Below, piece by piece: positions 27,401-37,300 of a stretch of DNA of 55,755 nucleotides. The stretch comes from Onishia taeanensis. GTDB taxonomy: Bacteria; Pseudomonadota; Gammaproteobacteria; Pseudomonadales; Halomonadaceae. Location of the stretch: positions 1-55,755 of the forward strand of contig NZ_JABVXC010000016.1 of the NCBI RefSeq assembly GCF_013349955.1. Reading direction: 5' to 3'. The number at the start of each line of letters is the position of its first letter. Position 1 is the stretch's first letter. The notes below the pieces were generated by a model. The model ran no database searches, had not been told where the DNA came from, and saw only the letters and a list, made by a program, of their open reading frames with translations. The position numbers and the translations under genes were made by a program.

Positions 27401-28651
27401 GAGAGCCCTCAGCGGGAGCGCTGGGCCCAGGCTGTGGCGCGTGCCGCCGTGGACACCGAGCTCGTTAAGCAGGAGCCGCGCTGGATCATTCGACGCATCG
27501 GCCGGCGCCTCGTGCTGGCCGACAACGTGCAGGGGCGCGGCGAGGAATTCGCCGACTACGCCGAGGCGCTGGGGCAGCTTGCCGACGAGTGCGTGGAGCA
27601 GGAGGCCCTGCTGTCACCCAGCCGGACCCTCGACAAGGTGCGCAGCGTGCCCGCACCGGAAGTCTCCATGGGGCTAAGCAATGCCCGTTTGCTACGGCTG
27701 GCGGCAGCGGCATCTCAGAAGGCGGCCCTTTCTAGCCGGGCCGAGTTTTACCCCATTGGCATGAAGGCCCAGCGTGCGCTGGAGCTGGCTCAAGGGGCGT
27801 TGCTCGGCAGCAAGGCGCTCACCGTGAAGGAAGTGCAAGAGCGTGTGCGGGGTCGCTACCCCATGGCCGAACCGCTACCGGGCAGGCCCCAGTTGGATGA
27901 GCTGATTCGCGGACTGGAGATGGGCTTCGACTGGGACGGTGACTACGAGCTAGCCGACAAGCGGCGGGGCGCCTACTGTCTGCCGATCGCCAATTTCAGC
28001 ACCAGTGGCACCCGCAGCCTGAGCCAGAGCCACCTCGGCAGCAGCGATGAAGGTCCCGGCGTCACACTGCAGGACGTCAAGGCTCTGGAGCAGTCCATCG
28101 ACAACGCCCTGGAAGGGGCTCGTTTCCTGGCGCTGACCGTTCAGCCTCGTAAGTGGGAGCAGGCCAAAGCCAAGCTGCGTGCCAACTACCCACTGACGCT
28201 GATCAGTTTCGATGAGCTGCTGCTGCGTCATCTACATCAGCTGTGCCAAGGCATGAAGCGCCCGCCGGACTGGTCGGTGGTGCTCAAGGCCGATGCCGCC
28301 GAGCGAACCAGCCGCGACTGGCAGAATCTACAGCGTCTGGTGGCGCGAGTGCTGCCGGCCATGGCCGATGAGATTCGCCAGGCCGGCCAGCCGGTGCTGC
28401 TCACCGAGCCCGGCCTGTTGGCCCGCTATGAACTGGTCACCACCTGGCTCAACAACCTGCGTCAGCAGCTAGTAATCTCGGCTGGCGATGGCACCACCGC
28501 TCATGCCTTGCTGCTGCTGATCGCTGCCGATGCCCAGCACGATGGTGCCGCCATCGATGGCGTGACCGTGCCGCGCGGGGCGGGCACCCGTGAATGGGCA
28601 AGGATTCCTAGGGTCTGGCTGGAGAGTGACGCGATGGCCAGCGTGGCGTGA
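24485..28651 (+). CDS. pglW: BREX type 2 kinase PglW (NERD plus two kinase domains)
   Basis: The product has 1388 residues. A NERD nuclease-related domain occupies about residues 13-140, with Asp54 and Glu67-Val-Lys69 in LLVLTPKGCFLVEVKSHSG. Two protein-kinase-like domains follow. The first (about 215-490) has HHRALSPQN near 329 where HRDxxxxN is expected, so it looks inactive. The second (about 505-760) has VLKLA with the ATP lysine, an intact HRDIKPEN near 619 and DFS in place of DFG. Residues about 800-840 resemble the RNA polymerase alpha C-terminal helix-hairpin-helix fold. PglW is the serine/threonine kinase that defines type 2 BREX. The ATG overlaps the preceding stop. Confidence 0.93.
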   Translation: MSMASHWKQITPSDYAWEREALEYLREELPDHDPYRAWSNFEFIAQDGSINEVDLLVLTPKGCFLVEVKSHSGELSGDASTWVQVKRDGRRHSFDNPRLLADRKAKKLASLLQVQPSSRRTNKERIPFITSMVFLSSDNLTTRLEGPARINVCTRNDVLATLTEMHEDWPHRVMTRPIATLLSRAMEEAGIKESKRLRRVGQYELTELFDESDYYQEWLARHLDVGMTRKVRIYLTQQRPVEEARRLQKAAELEFRILEGIEHPGILRALDLQQHDHGPALVYEHDPEAFRLDLLLRNNMRRLDTLQAIDLVRQIAEAVKFAHGQRLHHRALSPQNVYVKQLPDGELRCKIANWSTATRIFESDAQQLSVLSHLTYLVREEAGPYMALETHQGQGDGVQMDVFSLGAIAYHLFTGMKPAENDLELQDKLSHGKGLQITDALNGASPEMQYLVQYATHPDVSSRIDSVEDFLELLDKLEQSLAHAEGEVAVSPTGAQPEQLLAEGIRVMKRLGKGASSVVFLVDYQGQERVLKLAVTPDHNSRLQQEANTLARLRHQAIVGYHDKIELDGHVGLVLDYADQGTLAQRLRREGAVPLGMLERFGEDLLGALLHLEDHAIFHRDIKPENLGLLKLGGSQLHLVMFDFSLSNAGADNITAGTLAYMDPFIRDPGRRRWDDYAERFAAALTLYEMAAGSLPGWVGDTGLPALIEGQLQIDSTVFDPNVRDRLTAFFYKALTRDVRKRFANAEEMLKEWRLVFLNAQPDTQHPPLEAACTCPFDEASLDTQIGLLPLSAAALDALTRRGVNTVVDLIGLSRSKVRVWAGVGSQTRVELSKAISDLQERLQTEQQSREQAQSSDEHASIDRLFGMVMPTRRTDPQREQFLNEYLGRLDGEKPSDSHAVHWPTMLSISAHTGLETSEVRTFQDKVVALWSKNKAITEVRDEIAEILADNGGVITALEISEALLLRRGSLQESPQRERWAQAVARAAVDTELVKQEPRWIIRRIGRRLVLADNVQGRGEEFADYAEALGQLADECVEQEALLSPSRTLDKVRSVPAPEVSMGLSNARLLRLAAAASQKAALSSRAEFYPIGMKAQRALELAQGALLGSKALTVKEVQERVRGRYPMAEPLPGRPQLDELIRGLEMGFDWDGDYELADKRRGAYCLPIANFSTSGTRSLSQSHLGSSDEGPGVTLQDVKALEQSIDNALEGARFLALTVQPRKWEQAKAKLRANYPLTLISFDELLLRHLHQLCQGMKRPPDWSVVLKADAAERTSRDWQNLQRLVARVLPAMADEIRQAGQPVLLTEPGLLARYELVTTWLNNLRQQLVISAGDGTTAHALLLLIAADAQHDGAAIDGVTVPRGAGTREWARIPRVWLESDAMASVA

Positions 28652-28767
28652 TATCCACCACAGACCTCCAGAAACAAAGAGATTGCCGGTCACCCGCTTA
28701 AGACGGCCATCCGGCATCTACTGACGGCGCACTGAGCGCCGCACAATGAATACGTAGGGAACAGGGA
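28652..28767 (+). other. pglW-pglX spacer with small hairpin
   Basis: CGGCGC (28725-28730) and GCGCCG (28736-28741) form a six-base stem with a five-base loop and no T tract. It could be an mRNA structure; it is not a convincing terminator. AGGGAA then precedes the pglX ATG. Confidence 0.4.
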
Positions 28768-31700
28768 ATGATTGATCGCGAGAAGCTGCTGAGCGACCTA
28801 AAGGGCGAGCTGCCGAAGATTGAGGCGGATATTCTCCAGTACAGCGAGCGCCATGCCGAGCTGGGCCAGCACTTGCGGGAAGAGTACCAGAAGGCGGTGG
28901 AGGCCGGCCGTACTGCCGAGCACTTCGTTGCCTGGCGGGAGGCGCAGATCACCCAGGCCGCCGCAGCCTGGGTGCTGACCTGTGTGTTCGTGCGCTTCCT
29001 GGAAGACAACGGCCTGCTGGATGAGCCGGTGCTCGCAGGCCCCGTTTCCCGCGAGGATGGCAGCCGCCCCCTGGCCCATGCCAAGGAGCGCATCACCCAC
29101 CACTTCAGCGAGCACCCGGCCCACGCCGAGCGTGAGTACCTACTGGCCCTGTTCCGTGAGCTCGACCAGTACCCAGTGATCGATGCGCTGCTCGACCCGC
29201 GGCATAACCCCCTGTGGCAGATCTGGGTCTCTGACGACGGCGCCAAGCGCCTGGTGGACTTCTTCCAGCGCATCGACCCGGAGAGCGGCGAGCTGGTCCA
29301 CGACTTCACCGACCCGGAGTGGGATACCCGCTTCCTGGGCGACCTCTACCAGGATCTCTCCGAGGCGGTGCGCAAGCGCTATGCGCTGCTGCAGACGCCG
29401 GAGTTCGTGGAGGAGTTCATCCTTGATTACACCCTGACCCTGGCCATCGAGACCTTCGGCCTGGAGGGGCTGCGACTGATCGACCCAACATGCGGCAGCG
29501 GCCACTTCCTGCTGACCACCTTCGAGCGGGTGTTCGACGCCTGGCAGCGCCGCGAGCCGGCCACTAACGCGCGCCATCTGGCCCAGCGCGCCCTGGATGT
29601 GGTGCACGGAGTGGATATCAACCCCTACGCCATCGCCGTGGCCAAGTTCCGCCTGCTGATCGCCGCCCTGAAGGCCGCCGGCTCCGACAAGGCCCGCAAC
29701 GCCCCGGACTTCGACTTCCACTTGGCGGTGGGTGACTCCCTGCTGCACGGCAAGCGCCATGAGTCTCAGGGGCAGGGCCTGCAGCTCGATACCTTCGACG
29801 ACTCGCTCAAGCATGCCTTCGAGACCGAAGACTTGACCAAGCTCAACCAGATTCTGGGGCAACACTATCATGTGGTGGTGGGTAACCCGCCCTATATCAC
29901 CGTCAAGGACAAGGCGCTGAATGCAGCCTACCGGGCGCTCTATCCCACCTGCCATCGCCAATACTCCCTCGGGGTGCCCTTTACTGAACGCTTCTTCGAC
30001 CTGACACTGCCTGTGGAAGGTAATCAGTCCGCTGGCTATATGGGTATGATTACTGCCAACAGCTTTATGAAGCGGGAGTTTGGCAAGAAACTGATTGAGG
30101 AGTATCTACCCCATAAAGAACTGACGCATGTGATCGATACGTCAGGCGCCTATATTCCTGGGCATGGTACGCCAACAGTGATTCTCTTCGCGCGCAACCA
30201 GAAACCAAAGCATGAAAAGGTTCGGGCTATTCTCGGTGTGCGTGGTGAACCTGGCACACCAGAACCGGCAGCGAAGGGAAAGGTATGGAGATCAATCGTT
30301 GAGCTCCTTTGTCAGCCAGGAAAAGAAAATGAGTATGTCAGTTCTGTGGAAAATGATAGAAGAGATTACAGCTCTCATCCATGGAGCCTAAGCGGGGGTG
30401 GGGCGGCAGATCTAAAAAGTGCTCTTGAGGAAGAGGGTTCCTCCCTGGCTGATGTTGTTGAGGCAGTTGGGCGTACAACTGTCGTGGGGCACGATGACGC
30501 ATGGGTTTTTCCCAGCAGGGCAATCAGAAGGCTAAGCTTGGAAGAAGTAGCACTTCCATTTGTTACTGGTGATGTGGTAAGGGACTGGGCTCTCGCAGAT
30601 TTTGATATGGCTATTTACCCTTATGATTCTCTGGGTGGAAAAGCTTTGCCATATCTTGATATAGGTGTTGAAAAAGTTCTATGGCCAAACAAGACGGTAC
30701 TTTCCGGAAGGAGTGTATTTGGTAAGACCCTGAAGGATAGGGGGGACTCCTGGTTTGTTCATCTTGAGCACTATGCGGATAAGCTTAAAACTCCTCTCGC
30801 TATTCCTTTTTCTTTCGTTGCTACCCATAATAATTTTGTTCTTGACCGTGGCGGTAAGATTTTTAAACAATCAGCCCCTGTTATTAAATTGCCGAAGGGT
30901 TCCAGCGAAGATGACCATCTTTTTCTTCTAGGTCTTCTCAATAGCTCTATTGCCTGCTTTTGGATGAAGCAAGTTTTTCATAACAAGGGAAGCACAGTAG
31001 ACGATAAGGGTGCCCGTCAGACAACGGTAGCTTTTGAAAATTTCTACGAGTTCACTGGGACCGGGCTGAAGAGCTTTCCTGTGGCTCAGGATTCCGATGA
31101 TGAAGTTTTAGAGCTAGCCCAAAAGCTGGATGAGCTTGCACAACACCAATCTGGATTCAGCCCTTCCAAGACTCTCCAAGCCAGTTCACGGGCTCCCCGA
31201 GAATTGCTCGAAACAGCGCATAATGAAGATACCGAACACTGGTATCAGATGATTGCCCACCAGGAAGAGCTCGACTGGCAGTGCTATCGGCTCTACGGGG
31301 TTCTGGAAGAAGACCTCTGCTACCAGGCCACTCCGCCGCCGGTCAATCTGGGTGAGCGTGCTTTCGAGATTGCCCTGGCCCGCCGTATGGTGGCCGGTGA
31401 GACCGAGACCACCTGGTTCGAGCGCCATCGCAGCACCCCGATTACCGAGATCCCTGACCACTGGCCGGCGGACTACTGTGCGCTGGTGGAGCGCCGCCTC
31501 CAGGCCATCGAGGAGAACCGCTGGGTCAAGCTGGTGGAGCAGCCGGAGTACAAACGCCGCTGGAACCGCGAGCCTTGGGAGAAACGCCAGCAGCGCGCCC
31601 TCAAGGAGTGGCTGCTGGATCGCCTGGAAGAAAAGGCCAAGGCCAACGGCCCCGAACTGATCACCGGCGCTCAGCTGGCCGACCGCGTGCGCCACGACGA

Positions 31701-32466
31701 GAAGTTCCAGCAGGTAGGTGAGCTCTATACCGACAACCCCCTCTTCGATGCCCAGCAGCTCGTCACCGAGCTGATCGCCGTCGACGAGGTGCCGCAGATG
31801 GCCCCGACGCGCCTCAAGCCCGCGGCGATCAAGAAGTTCCGCGCCTGGCAGGAGACCTGGGACAAGCAGCGCCAGGAAGATGCCATCGATGCCGAGTTCG
31901 GGGTGGCCGAGCCGCTGAGCACCAAAGACGCCGAGAATGCGGATAAGGTGAAGGCCTATGAGGCCGCGAAGAAGCAGGCCGAGGCCAGGAAGGCCGCCGA
32001 GATAGGCACCATTCCCGTGCCCCCCAAGTATGCCTCTACCGATTTCCGCAAGGGCAGCTACTGGTCGCTCCGCGGCAAGCTCGACGTGCCCAAGGAGCGC
32101 TTCTTCAGCCTGCCCGGCTGCGAGAAGCCCGGCGACAGCACCCCGGTGATCGGCTGGACCGGCCTCGACCACCTGCAACGCGCCCAGGCTATCGCCGGCT
32201 GGTACATGGATCGCAAAGACCAGGATGGCTGGGAGGCCGACAAGCTGATGCCCATGCTGGTGGCCATCGAAGAGTTGATCCCCTGGCTTAAGCAGTGGCA
32301 CAACGAGCTGGACCTGGAGTATGGCGAGCGCATGGGCGACTTCTACGAGGGCTTCCTGTTCGAGGAGTTGCGCCAGTTCGAGCTTACCCGTAACGACCTG
32401 CTGGCCTGGCAGCCCCCGGCCGCCAAACGTGGCCGGCGCAAGAAAACGGCCGGTCAGGCATCATGA
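28768..32466 (+). CDS. pglX: BREX type 2 adenine-specific DNA methyltransferase PglX
   Basis: This 1232-residue enzyme methylates host DNA at a specific sequence and marks self DNA in BREX. The AdoMet motif DPTCGSGHFLL starts near residue 239 and the catalytic NPPY is near 373, in the order expected for the N6-adenine class. A target-recognition region follows and a long C-terminal part completes the protein, close to the usual length of the family. The DNA from about 30050 to 31200 (residues about 430-810) is clearly more AT-rich than both flanks, while the reading frame is intact, as if this recognition part had been replaced by recombination. Confidence 0.94.
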   Translation: MIDREKLLSDLKGELPKIEADILQYSERHAELGQHLREEYQKAVEAGRTAEHFVAWREAQITQAAAAWVLTCVFVRFLEDNGLLDEPVLAGPVSREDGSRPLAHAKERITHHFSEHPAHAEREYLLALFRELDQYPVIDALLDPRHNPLWQIWVSDDGAKRLVDFFQRIDPESGELVHDFTDPEWDTRFLGDLYQDLSEAVRKRYALLQTPEFVEEFILDYTLTLAIETFGLEGLRLIDPTCGSGHFLLTTFERVFDAWQRREPATNARHLAQRALDVVHGVDINPYAIAVAKFRLLIAALKAAGSDKARNAPDFDFHLAVGDSLLHGKRHESQGQGLQLDTFDDSLKHAFETEDLTKLNQILGQHYHVVVGNPPYITVKDKALNAAYRALYPTCHRQYSLGVPFTERFFDLTLPVEGNQSAGYMGMITANSFMKREFGKKLIEEYLPHKELTHVIDTSGAYIPGHGTPTVILFARNQKPKHEKVRAILGVRGEPGTPEPAAKGKVWRSIVELLCQPGKENEYVSSVENDRRDYSSHPWSLSGGGAADLKSALEEEGSSLADVVEAVGRTTVVGHDDAWVFPSRAIRRLSLEEVALPFVTGDVVRDWALADFDMAIYPYDSLGGKALPYLDIGVEKVLWPNKTVLSGRSVFGKTLKDRGDSWFVHLEHYADKLKTPLAIPFSFVATHNNFVLDRGGKIFKQSAPVIKLPKGSSEDDHLFLLGLLNSSIACFWMKQVFHNKGSTVDDKGARQTTVAFENFYEFTGTGLKSFPVAQDSDDEVLELAQKLDELAQHQSGFSPSKTLQASSRAPRELLETAHNEDTEHWYQMIAHQEELDWQCYRLYGVLEEDLCYQATPPPVNLGERAFEIALARRMVAGETETTWFERHRSTPITEIPDHWPADYCALVERRLQAIEENRWVKLVEQPEYKRRWNREPWEKRQQRALKEWLLDRLEEKAKANGPELITGAQLADRVRHDEKFQQVGELYTDNPLFDAQQLVTELIAVDEVPQMAPTRLKPAAIKKFRAWQETWDKQRQEDAIDAEFGVAEPLSTKDAENADKVKAYEAAKKQAEARKAAEIGTIPVPPKYASTDFRKGSYWSLRGKLDVPKERFFSLPGCEKPGDSTPVIGWTGLDHLQRAQAIAGWYMDRKDQDGWEADKLMPMLVAIEELIPWLKQWHNELDLEYGERMGDFYEGFLFEELRQFELTRNDLLAWQPPAAKRGRRKKTAGQAS

Positions 32467-32497
32467 ATCTCATCCCTAACAAGCAGGAGCCCAGGCG

Positions 32498-33775
32498 ATG
32501 CTGAAGTCTTTAAGTCTGGAAAATGTTGGCCCTGCTCCTACGATGGAGCTGGGCTTTGCTAAGCGGCTCAATGTCATCACCGGTGACAACGGCTTGGGCA
32601 AGAGTTTCCTGCTCGATATCGCCTGGTGGGCCATGACCCGCCAGTGGCCGGCGGAGCTCAACCCCAAGCTCACCTCTGGCAAGAAGGCGCTGCCTCGGGA
32701 TGCCGGGTCAGCAAGGATCTCATTCGAGTTCACCGGGAAGTCCCGCGCCAAGGCCTACACTAGTGAATTTCAGCCACGCGAAGGTAAGTGGAAGGGGAGT
32801 GCCGGGCGCCCCGCCAATCCGGGGCTGGTGTTCTATGCCATGGCCGACGGCAGCTTCGCGCTCTGGGATCCTGCTCGCAACTACTGGCTGACCAAGGGTG
32901 ATGAAGATTTTCAGGACCGTCCTCCGGCCTACGTCTTCAGTCCGATGGAGGTGTGGGATGGCCTCGAAAATAAGGACGGCACTTGGCTGTGCAATGGCCT
33001 GATTCGCGACTGGGCCAGCTGGCAGAAGGAACGTGGTGAGCCTTTTGACCAGCTCTGCGATGTGCTGAAGGTACTGTCGGCATCCCCAGATGAGCCGTTG
33101 ACGCCCGGTGAACTGACTCGCATTAGCCTGGACGATGCCCGAGACATGCCTACGGTGCGTATGCCCTACGGACAGGATGTACCGGTGGTTCATGCTTCGG
33201 CAGGCATGCGACGGATCATCGCCTTGGCCTATTTCATGGTTTGGTCGTGGCAGGAGCATCAGAAGGCAGCGCGTTTGCTGGGCGAGCAGGAAACGCATCA
33301 GGCAGTGTTCCTGATCGACGAGGTAGAGTCCCACCTGCATCCCCAGTGGCAGCGCAAGGTGGTACCGGCGCTAATCAAGGTGATGGGCGCGTTGGTTCGC
33401 AATGCCTCGGTGCAGCTTATTACGGCGACCCATTCGCCGCTGGTCATGGCATCGATTGAGCCTTTCTTCAACGAGAAACGTGACGCCTGGTTCGATCTCG
33501 ACTTCGTCCAGGACGAAGTAATGCTGACGCGTCGCGATTTTCGCAAGCACGGTGATGTCAGCACCTGGTTGATGAGCGAAGCCTTCGATCTGAAGAGCGC
33601 CCGGGCTGAGACTCAGGAACATCTGATCGAGAAAGCTTCACGCCTGCTGGAACAGGAGGAGCCAGATCAGGCGGCCATCAAGCGCATGCATGGCAAGCTG
33701 GTCGAGGCACTCAGCCCCACGGATGACTTCCTATTTCAGTGGCGCTACATCGGCAAGCGCAAAGGGTGGTTGTAA
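32498..33775 (+). CDS. AAA ATPase, PtuA/OLD-like, embedded in BREX operon
   Basis: The 425-residue protein is an SMC/OLD-type ATPase. Walker A GDNGLGKS is at residues 29-36 after a short MLKSLSLENVGP strand, and Walker B FLIDEVESHLHPQWQ begins near 270, followed by ITATHSPLVMASIEP (the D-loop/H-loop region). No long coiled coil is visible. There is no TOPRIM domain. AGGAG lies before the ATG. Its stop overlaps the start of an HNH gene as TAATG. The ATPase plus HNH arrangement is that of Septu (PtuA, PtuB). It is not one of the six core type 2 BREX genes, so it is an extra module inside the operon. Confidence 0.88.
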   Translation: MLKSLSLENVGPAPTMELGFAKRLNVITGDNGLGKSFLLDIAWWAMTRQWPAELNPKLTSGKKALPRDAGSARISFEFTGKSRAKAYTSEFQPREGKWKGSAGRPANPGLVFYAMADGSFALWDPARNYWLTKGDEDFQDRPPAYVFSPMEVWDGLENKDGTWLCNGLIRDWASWQKERGEPFDQLCDVLKVLSASPDEPLTPGELTRISLDDARDMPTVRMPYGQDVPVVHASAGMRRIIALAYFMVWSWQEHQKAARLLGEQETHQAVFLIDEVESHLHPQWQRKVVPALIKVMGALVRNASVQLITATHSPLVMASIEPFFNEKRDAWFDLDFVQDEVMLTRRDFRKHGDVSTWLMSEAFDLKSARAETQEHLIEKASRLLEQEEPDQAAIKRMHGKLVEALSPTDDFLFQWRYIGKRKGWL

Positions 33776-34371
33776 TGATCCCTGTGGCGCTGCAGCCGGA
33801 GCCTGAAAATTTCGATCGGGACGTGCGACAGAGGGGGAGCGCCTGGCTAGCCGAGCATGACATCGATCCCGAGGCACCACCGCCCAAGGCCAGCAAGTTG
33901 CCCGCCTACTGGCAAGCTACGAATCGGCAGCTATGGGAAGCCTATGAAGGGGTGTGCGCCTACCTGGCCATCTACTTCGAATGGGCAACTGGGGCCAGTT
34001 CGACGGATCATTTCGTGGCGAAGTCGCGACATGCCGGCGGTGCTTACGAGTGGTCAAACTATCGGCTTTCTTGTCTCGGGGCCAACCGCAGCAAGCATGC
34101 CTATGATGATGTGCTGGATCCCATAGGGCTGCCTGAGAACACCTTTCATCTCAACTTGGCCAGTGGGCGTATTTATCCGGCGCCACATTTGCCGGACGAT
34201 CTGAAGCATCAAGCGACAGCCACCATTGAACGCCTCGAACTGGATAGCCCCGACCTCAACACCATGCGTGCCCGTCATTTTGCCCGCTACCTGCGTGGCA
34301 AAGATGTAGATACGCTGCGCGAGCTCTCGCCCTTTGTATGGCACGAGGCCAGGCGCCAGAATTTGCTATAA
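33775..34371 (+). CDS. HNH endonuclease, PtuB-like, embedded in BREX operon
   Basis: The 198-residue product has an HNH-type core: STDHFVAKS (Asp78-His79), then EWSNYRLSCLGANRSK with Asn95 and Asn104. This follows the DH...WxN.xL.C..xN..K pattern of PtuB-like and TIGR02646-like nucleases. The first cysteine pair usual in some HNH proteins is reduced to one (Cys61). It starts inside the stop codon of the ATPase gene, so both are made together. With PtuA-like ATPases such proteins cleave DNA upon infection; here that is inferred. A longer frame to 33739 would extend into the ATPase gene. Confidence 0.85.
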   Translation: MIPVALQPEPENFDRDVRQRGSAWLAEHDIDPEAPPPKASKLPAYWQATNRQLWEAYEGVCAYLAIYFEWATGASSTDHFVAKSRHAGGAYEWSNYRLSCLGANRSKHAYDDVLDPIGLPENTFHLNLASGRIYPAPHLPDDLKHQATATIERLELDSPDLNTMRARHFARYLRGKDVDTLRELSPFVWHEARRQNLL

Positions 34372-34398
34372 CGCTATGTTTTCGTAGGGAAACGCTTC

Positions 34399-37300
34399 AT
34401 GACACTGATTAAAGAGTTGATCGAGATCCCCGAGAAGGTCCAGCGAGGGGATTTCGTGCTCAACCTCTCCCAGGGGCTGGAGGGTGAGGCTATCCACCAG
34501 ACTCTGGCCCAGTATGTGGTGACGCCGCAGCTGGCCAAGGCCTTCGACGAGGCCCTGGCCTTCATCAAGAGCACGGTGGCCGACAACCAGAATCGTCAGA
34601 AGGGCGCCTATCTGCACGGCAGCTTCGGTAGCGGTAAGTCACACTTCATGGCGGTGCTGCACCTGCTGCTGCAGGGTAACTCCGAAGCCCGGGCGATCAA
34701 GGAACTCGCGCCTGCCGTCAGCCGTCATGATGACTGGCTGCAGCAGCACAACATCCTGCTGGTGCCCTACCACATGATCGGGGCGCCCAGCATCGAGGCG
34801 GGCATCCTCGGTGGCTATGTGCGCTACATCAGAAAGCGCCACCCGGAGGCTCCCCAACCGGGCTTTTACCTGAGTGACCGCCTGTTCCGCGATGCTGAGG
34901 GAATGCGCAGCAAGCTGGGCGATGACACCTTCTTCGAGATCCTCAATCAGGAGGATGCTGGCCTGGCTGATGACGATGGCTGGGGTGAGGTGGGCGACGA
35001 GCGCTGGACGCCGCAGAGTTTCGAGGCGGTGCTGCAGGGGCGGGCCAGCATGGAGGACCACACCGCGCTGGTCTCGGCGCTGGTGGGCACCTTCTTCCAG
35101 TCCATGAGCGACCTGGCCAATTCCTCCAGCGATGAGCTGAAGTCCGGTGAGAAAGTCGGCTACGTCGACTTCGACGAGGGCCTGCGCATCATGACCCAGC
35201 ATGCCAAGTCGCTGGGCTATGATGCTGTGGTGCTGTTCCTCGATGAGCTGATCCTGTGGCTGGCCAGCCACATCTCCGACCACCAGTTCATCGCCAATAA
35301 CATCCAGAAGGTGGTGAAGCTGGTGGAGCCCAGCGAGCCCCGGGCGCTGCCCGTGGCGAGTTTTATCGCCCGTCAGCGCGACCTGCGCGAGTTTGTCGGT
35401 GAGCAGACGGTGGGCGCCGACCAGGTAGCCCTGAGTGACTCCCTCAAGTACTGGGAGGGGCGCTTCCACACCATCAAGCTGGAAGACCGCAACCTGCCGG
35501 TGATTGCCCAGCGGCGCCTGCTCAAGCCCAAGGATGAAGTCGCACGGCAGCAGATTCAGCAGGCCTTCGATGCCATCGACAAGAGTTTGCGCGACGAGGT
35601 GCACAACGTCCTGCTGACCTCCCAGGGCGACCGGGAGATGTTCCGTGAGCTCTACCCCTTCAGCCCGGCGCTGATCCAGGCCCTGGTGGCGCTCTCCTCG
35701 GCGCTGCAGCGCGAGCGAACCGCCCTGAAGGTGATGCTGATGCTGCTGGTGGAGCAGCGCGATACCCTGAAGCTGGGAGGGGTGATCCCGGTAGGGGATC
35801 TCTACGATGTGATTGCCTCCGAGGCGGAGCCCTTCTCCGAGCAAATGCGCGCCCACTTCGAAAACGCCAAACAGTTGTTCGAGCGCAAGCTGATTCCGAT
35901 GCTGGAGGCCGAACATGGGATCAGCTACGCCGAGTTCCAGGCCTTGCCTGCCGGCGATGCCAAGGCACGGGCTTTCAACAATGACCTGCGGCTGCTCAAG
36001 ACGCTGCTGCTGGCGGCGCTGGTGCCCGAGGTGGAGTGCTTTAAGCAGCTCACTGCCCATAAGCTGGCCGCCCTCAACCACGGCACCATTAAGTCGCCGA
36101 TTCCCGGCCGTGAGGCCCAGGCGGTGCTGACCCGCTGCCAGCGCTGGGGCGGTCAGGTCGGCGAGATCAAGGTCTCCGAGAAGAGCAGTAACCCGACCAT
36201 CGGCATTCAGATCGCTGGGGTCGATACCGAGAGCATCCTCGAGCAGGCGCAGATCCACGACAGCGATGGCTCTCGCCGCAAGATGATCAAGGACCTTGTG
36301 TTCGAGGCCTTCGGCATCCATGACGATGGTCAGCTGTTCATTGAGCACCGTTGGCTGTGGCGAGGCACCTTGCGGCATGTCGACGTGCTGTTCCAGAACG
36401 TGCGCGAGATCGACGACTTCAACACCTTCGAGTCCAACGGCGACGATTGGAAGCTGATCGTCGACTTCCCCTTCGATACCGGTAACCATTCGCCGGCAGA
36501 TGATCGCGCTCGGGTGCAGGAGTATCTCGACGCCGACAGAAGCTCTCGCACCCTGTGCTGGCTGCCCTATTTCCTCAGCCAGTCGGCTCAGCGCGATCTG
36601 GGCATCTTGGTGCGACTCGACTACGTGCTCAAGAGCGACGACCGCTTTAGTTCCTTCAGCAAGCACCTGACGCCGGTGGACCGGGCCCAGGCACGCACCC
36701 TGCTGGAGAACCAGCGCAGCCAGCTTCATCAGCGCCTCAAGGATTGCCTGTTGGGCGCGTATGGCGGCAGCTCACCCGTGCCGGGTAGCCTGGATGATTC
36801 AGTCACCATTGACGAGCAGGTGATGTCCCTGGAGCCGAGCTTCAAGCCGCGCTTGCCGCATGGGGTGAATCTTGGCCAGGCCTTCGAGCAGCTGCTCGAC
36901 CAGGCGCTGCGCTTCCAGTATCCCGACCACCCCGAGTTCAAGACCGAGGTGCGAGTCAACGACCTAGGCAAGGTGCTGGCGGAGATCCGCCGCGGAGTGC
37001 ATGCCCCTAACGGACGCATTGATGTGGAAGGCTCGCTGCGTGGCCTGATGGAGAAGATCGCCGAACCGTTGGGGCTCGGCACCATGCACGAGCGCCATTT
37101 CGTGTTCAAACCTGACTGGCCAAATCTGTTGCGCACTAACCTGGCCAAGATGGGGCAGGGCAATACCTCGCTCAGCGTGGCGCAGTTGCGCAGTGCCATT
37201 GACTACCCCGACCCCAGGGGGCTACCCAGCGAGGTGCAGAACCTGCTGATCCTGGTGTTCATGGAGCACGGCCAGTACGCCTGCCAGATGCATGGTCAGG

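Noticed and set aside
31186..32301. Minus-strand open frame (371 codons) opposite pglX
   Set aside because: It is an antisense shadow of the pglX 3' half, with biased Leu/Gly/His content and no family features.
34639..36729. Long minus-strand open frame (696 codons) opposite pglY
   Set aside because: It lies antisense to a gene with intact motifs in GC-rich DNA. The predicted residues show no domain and the composition is that of a shadow frame.
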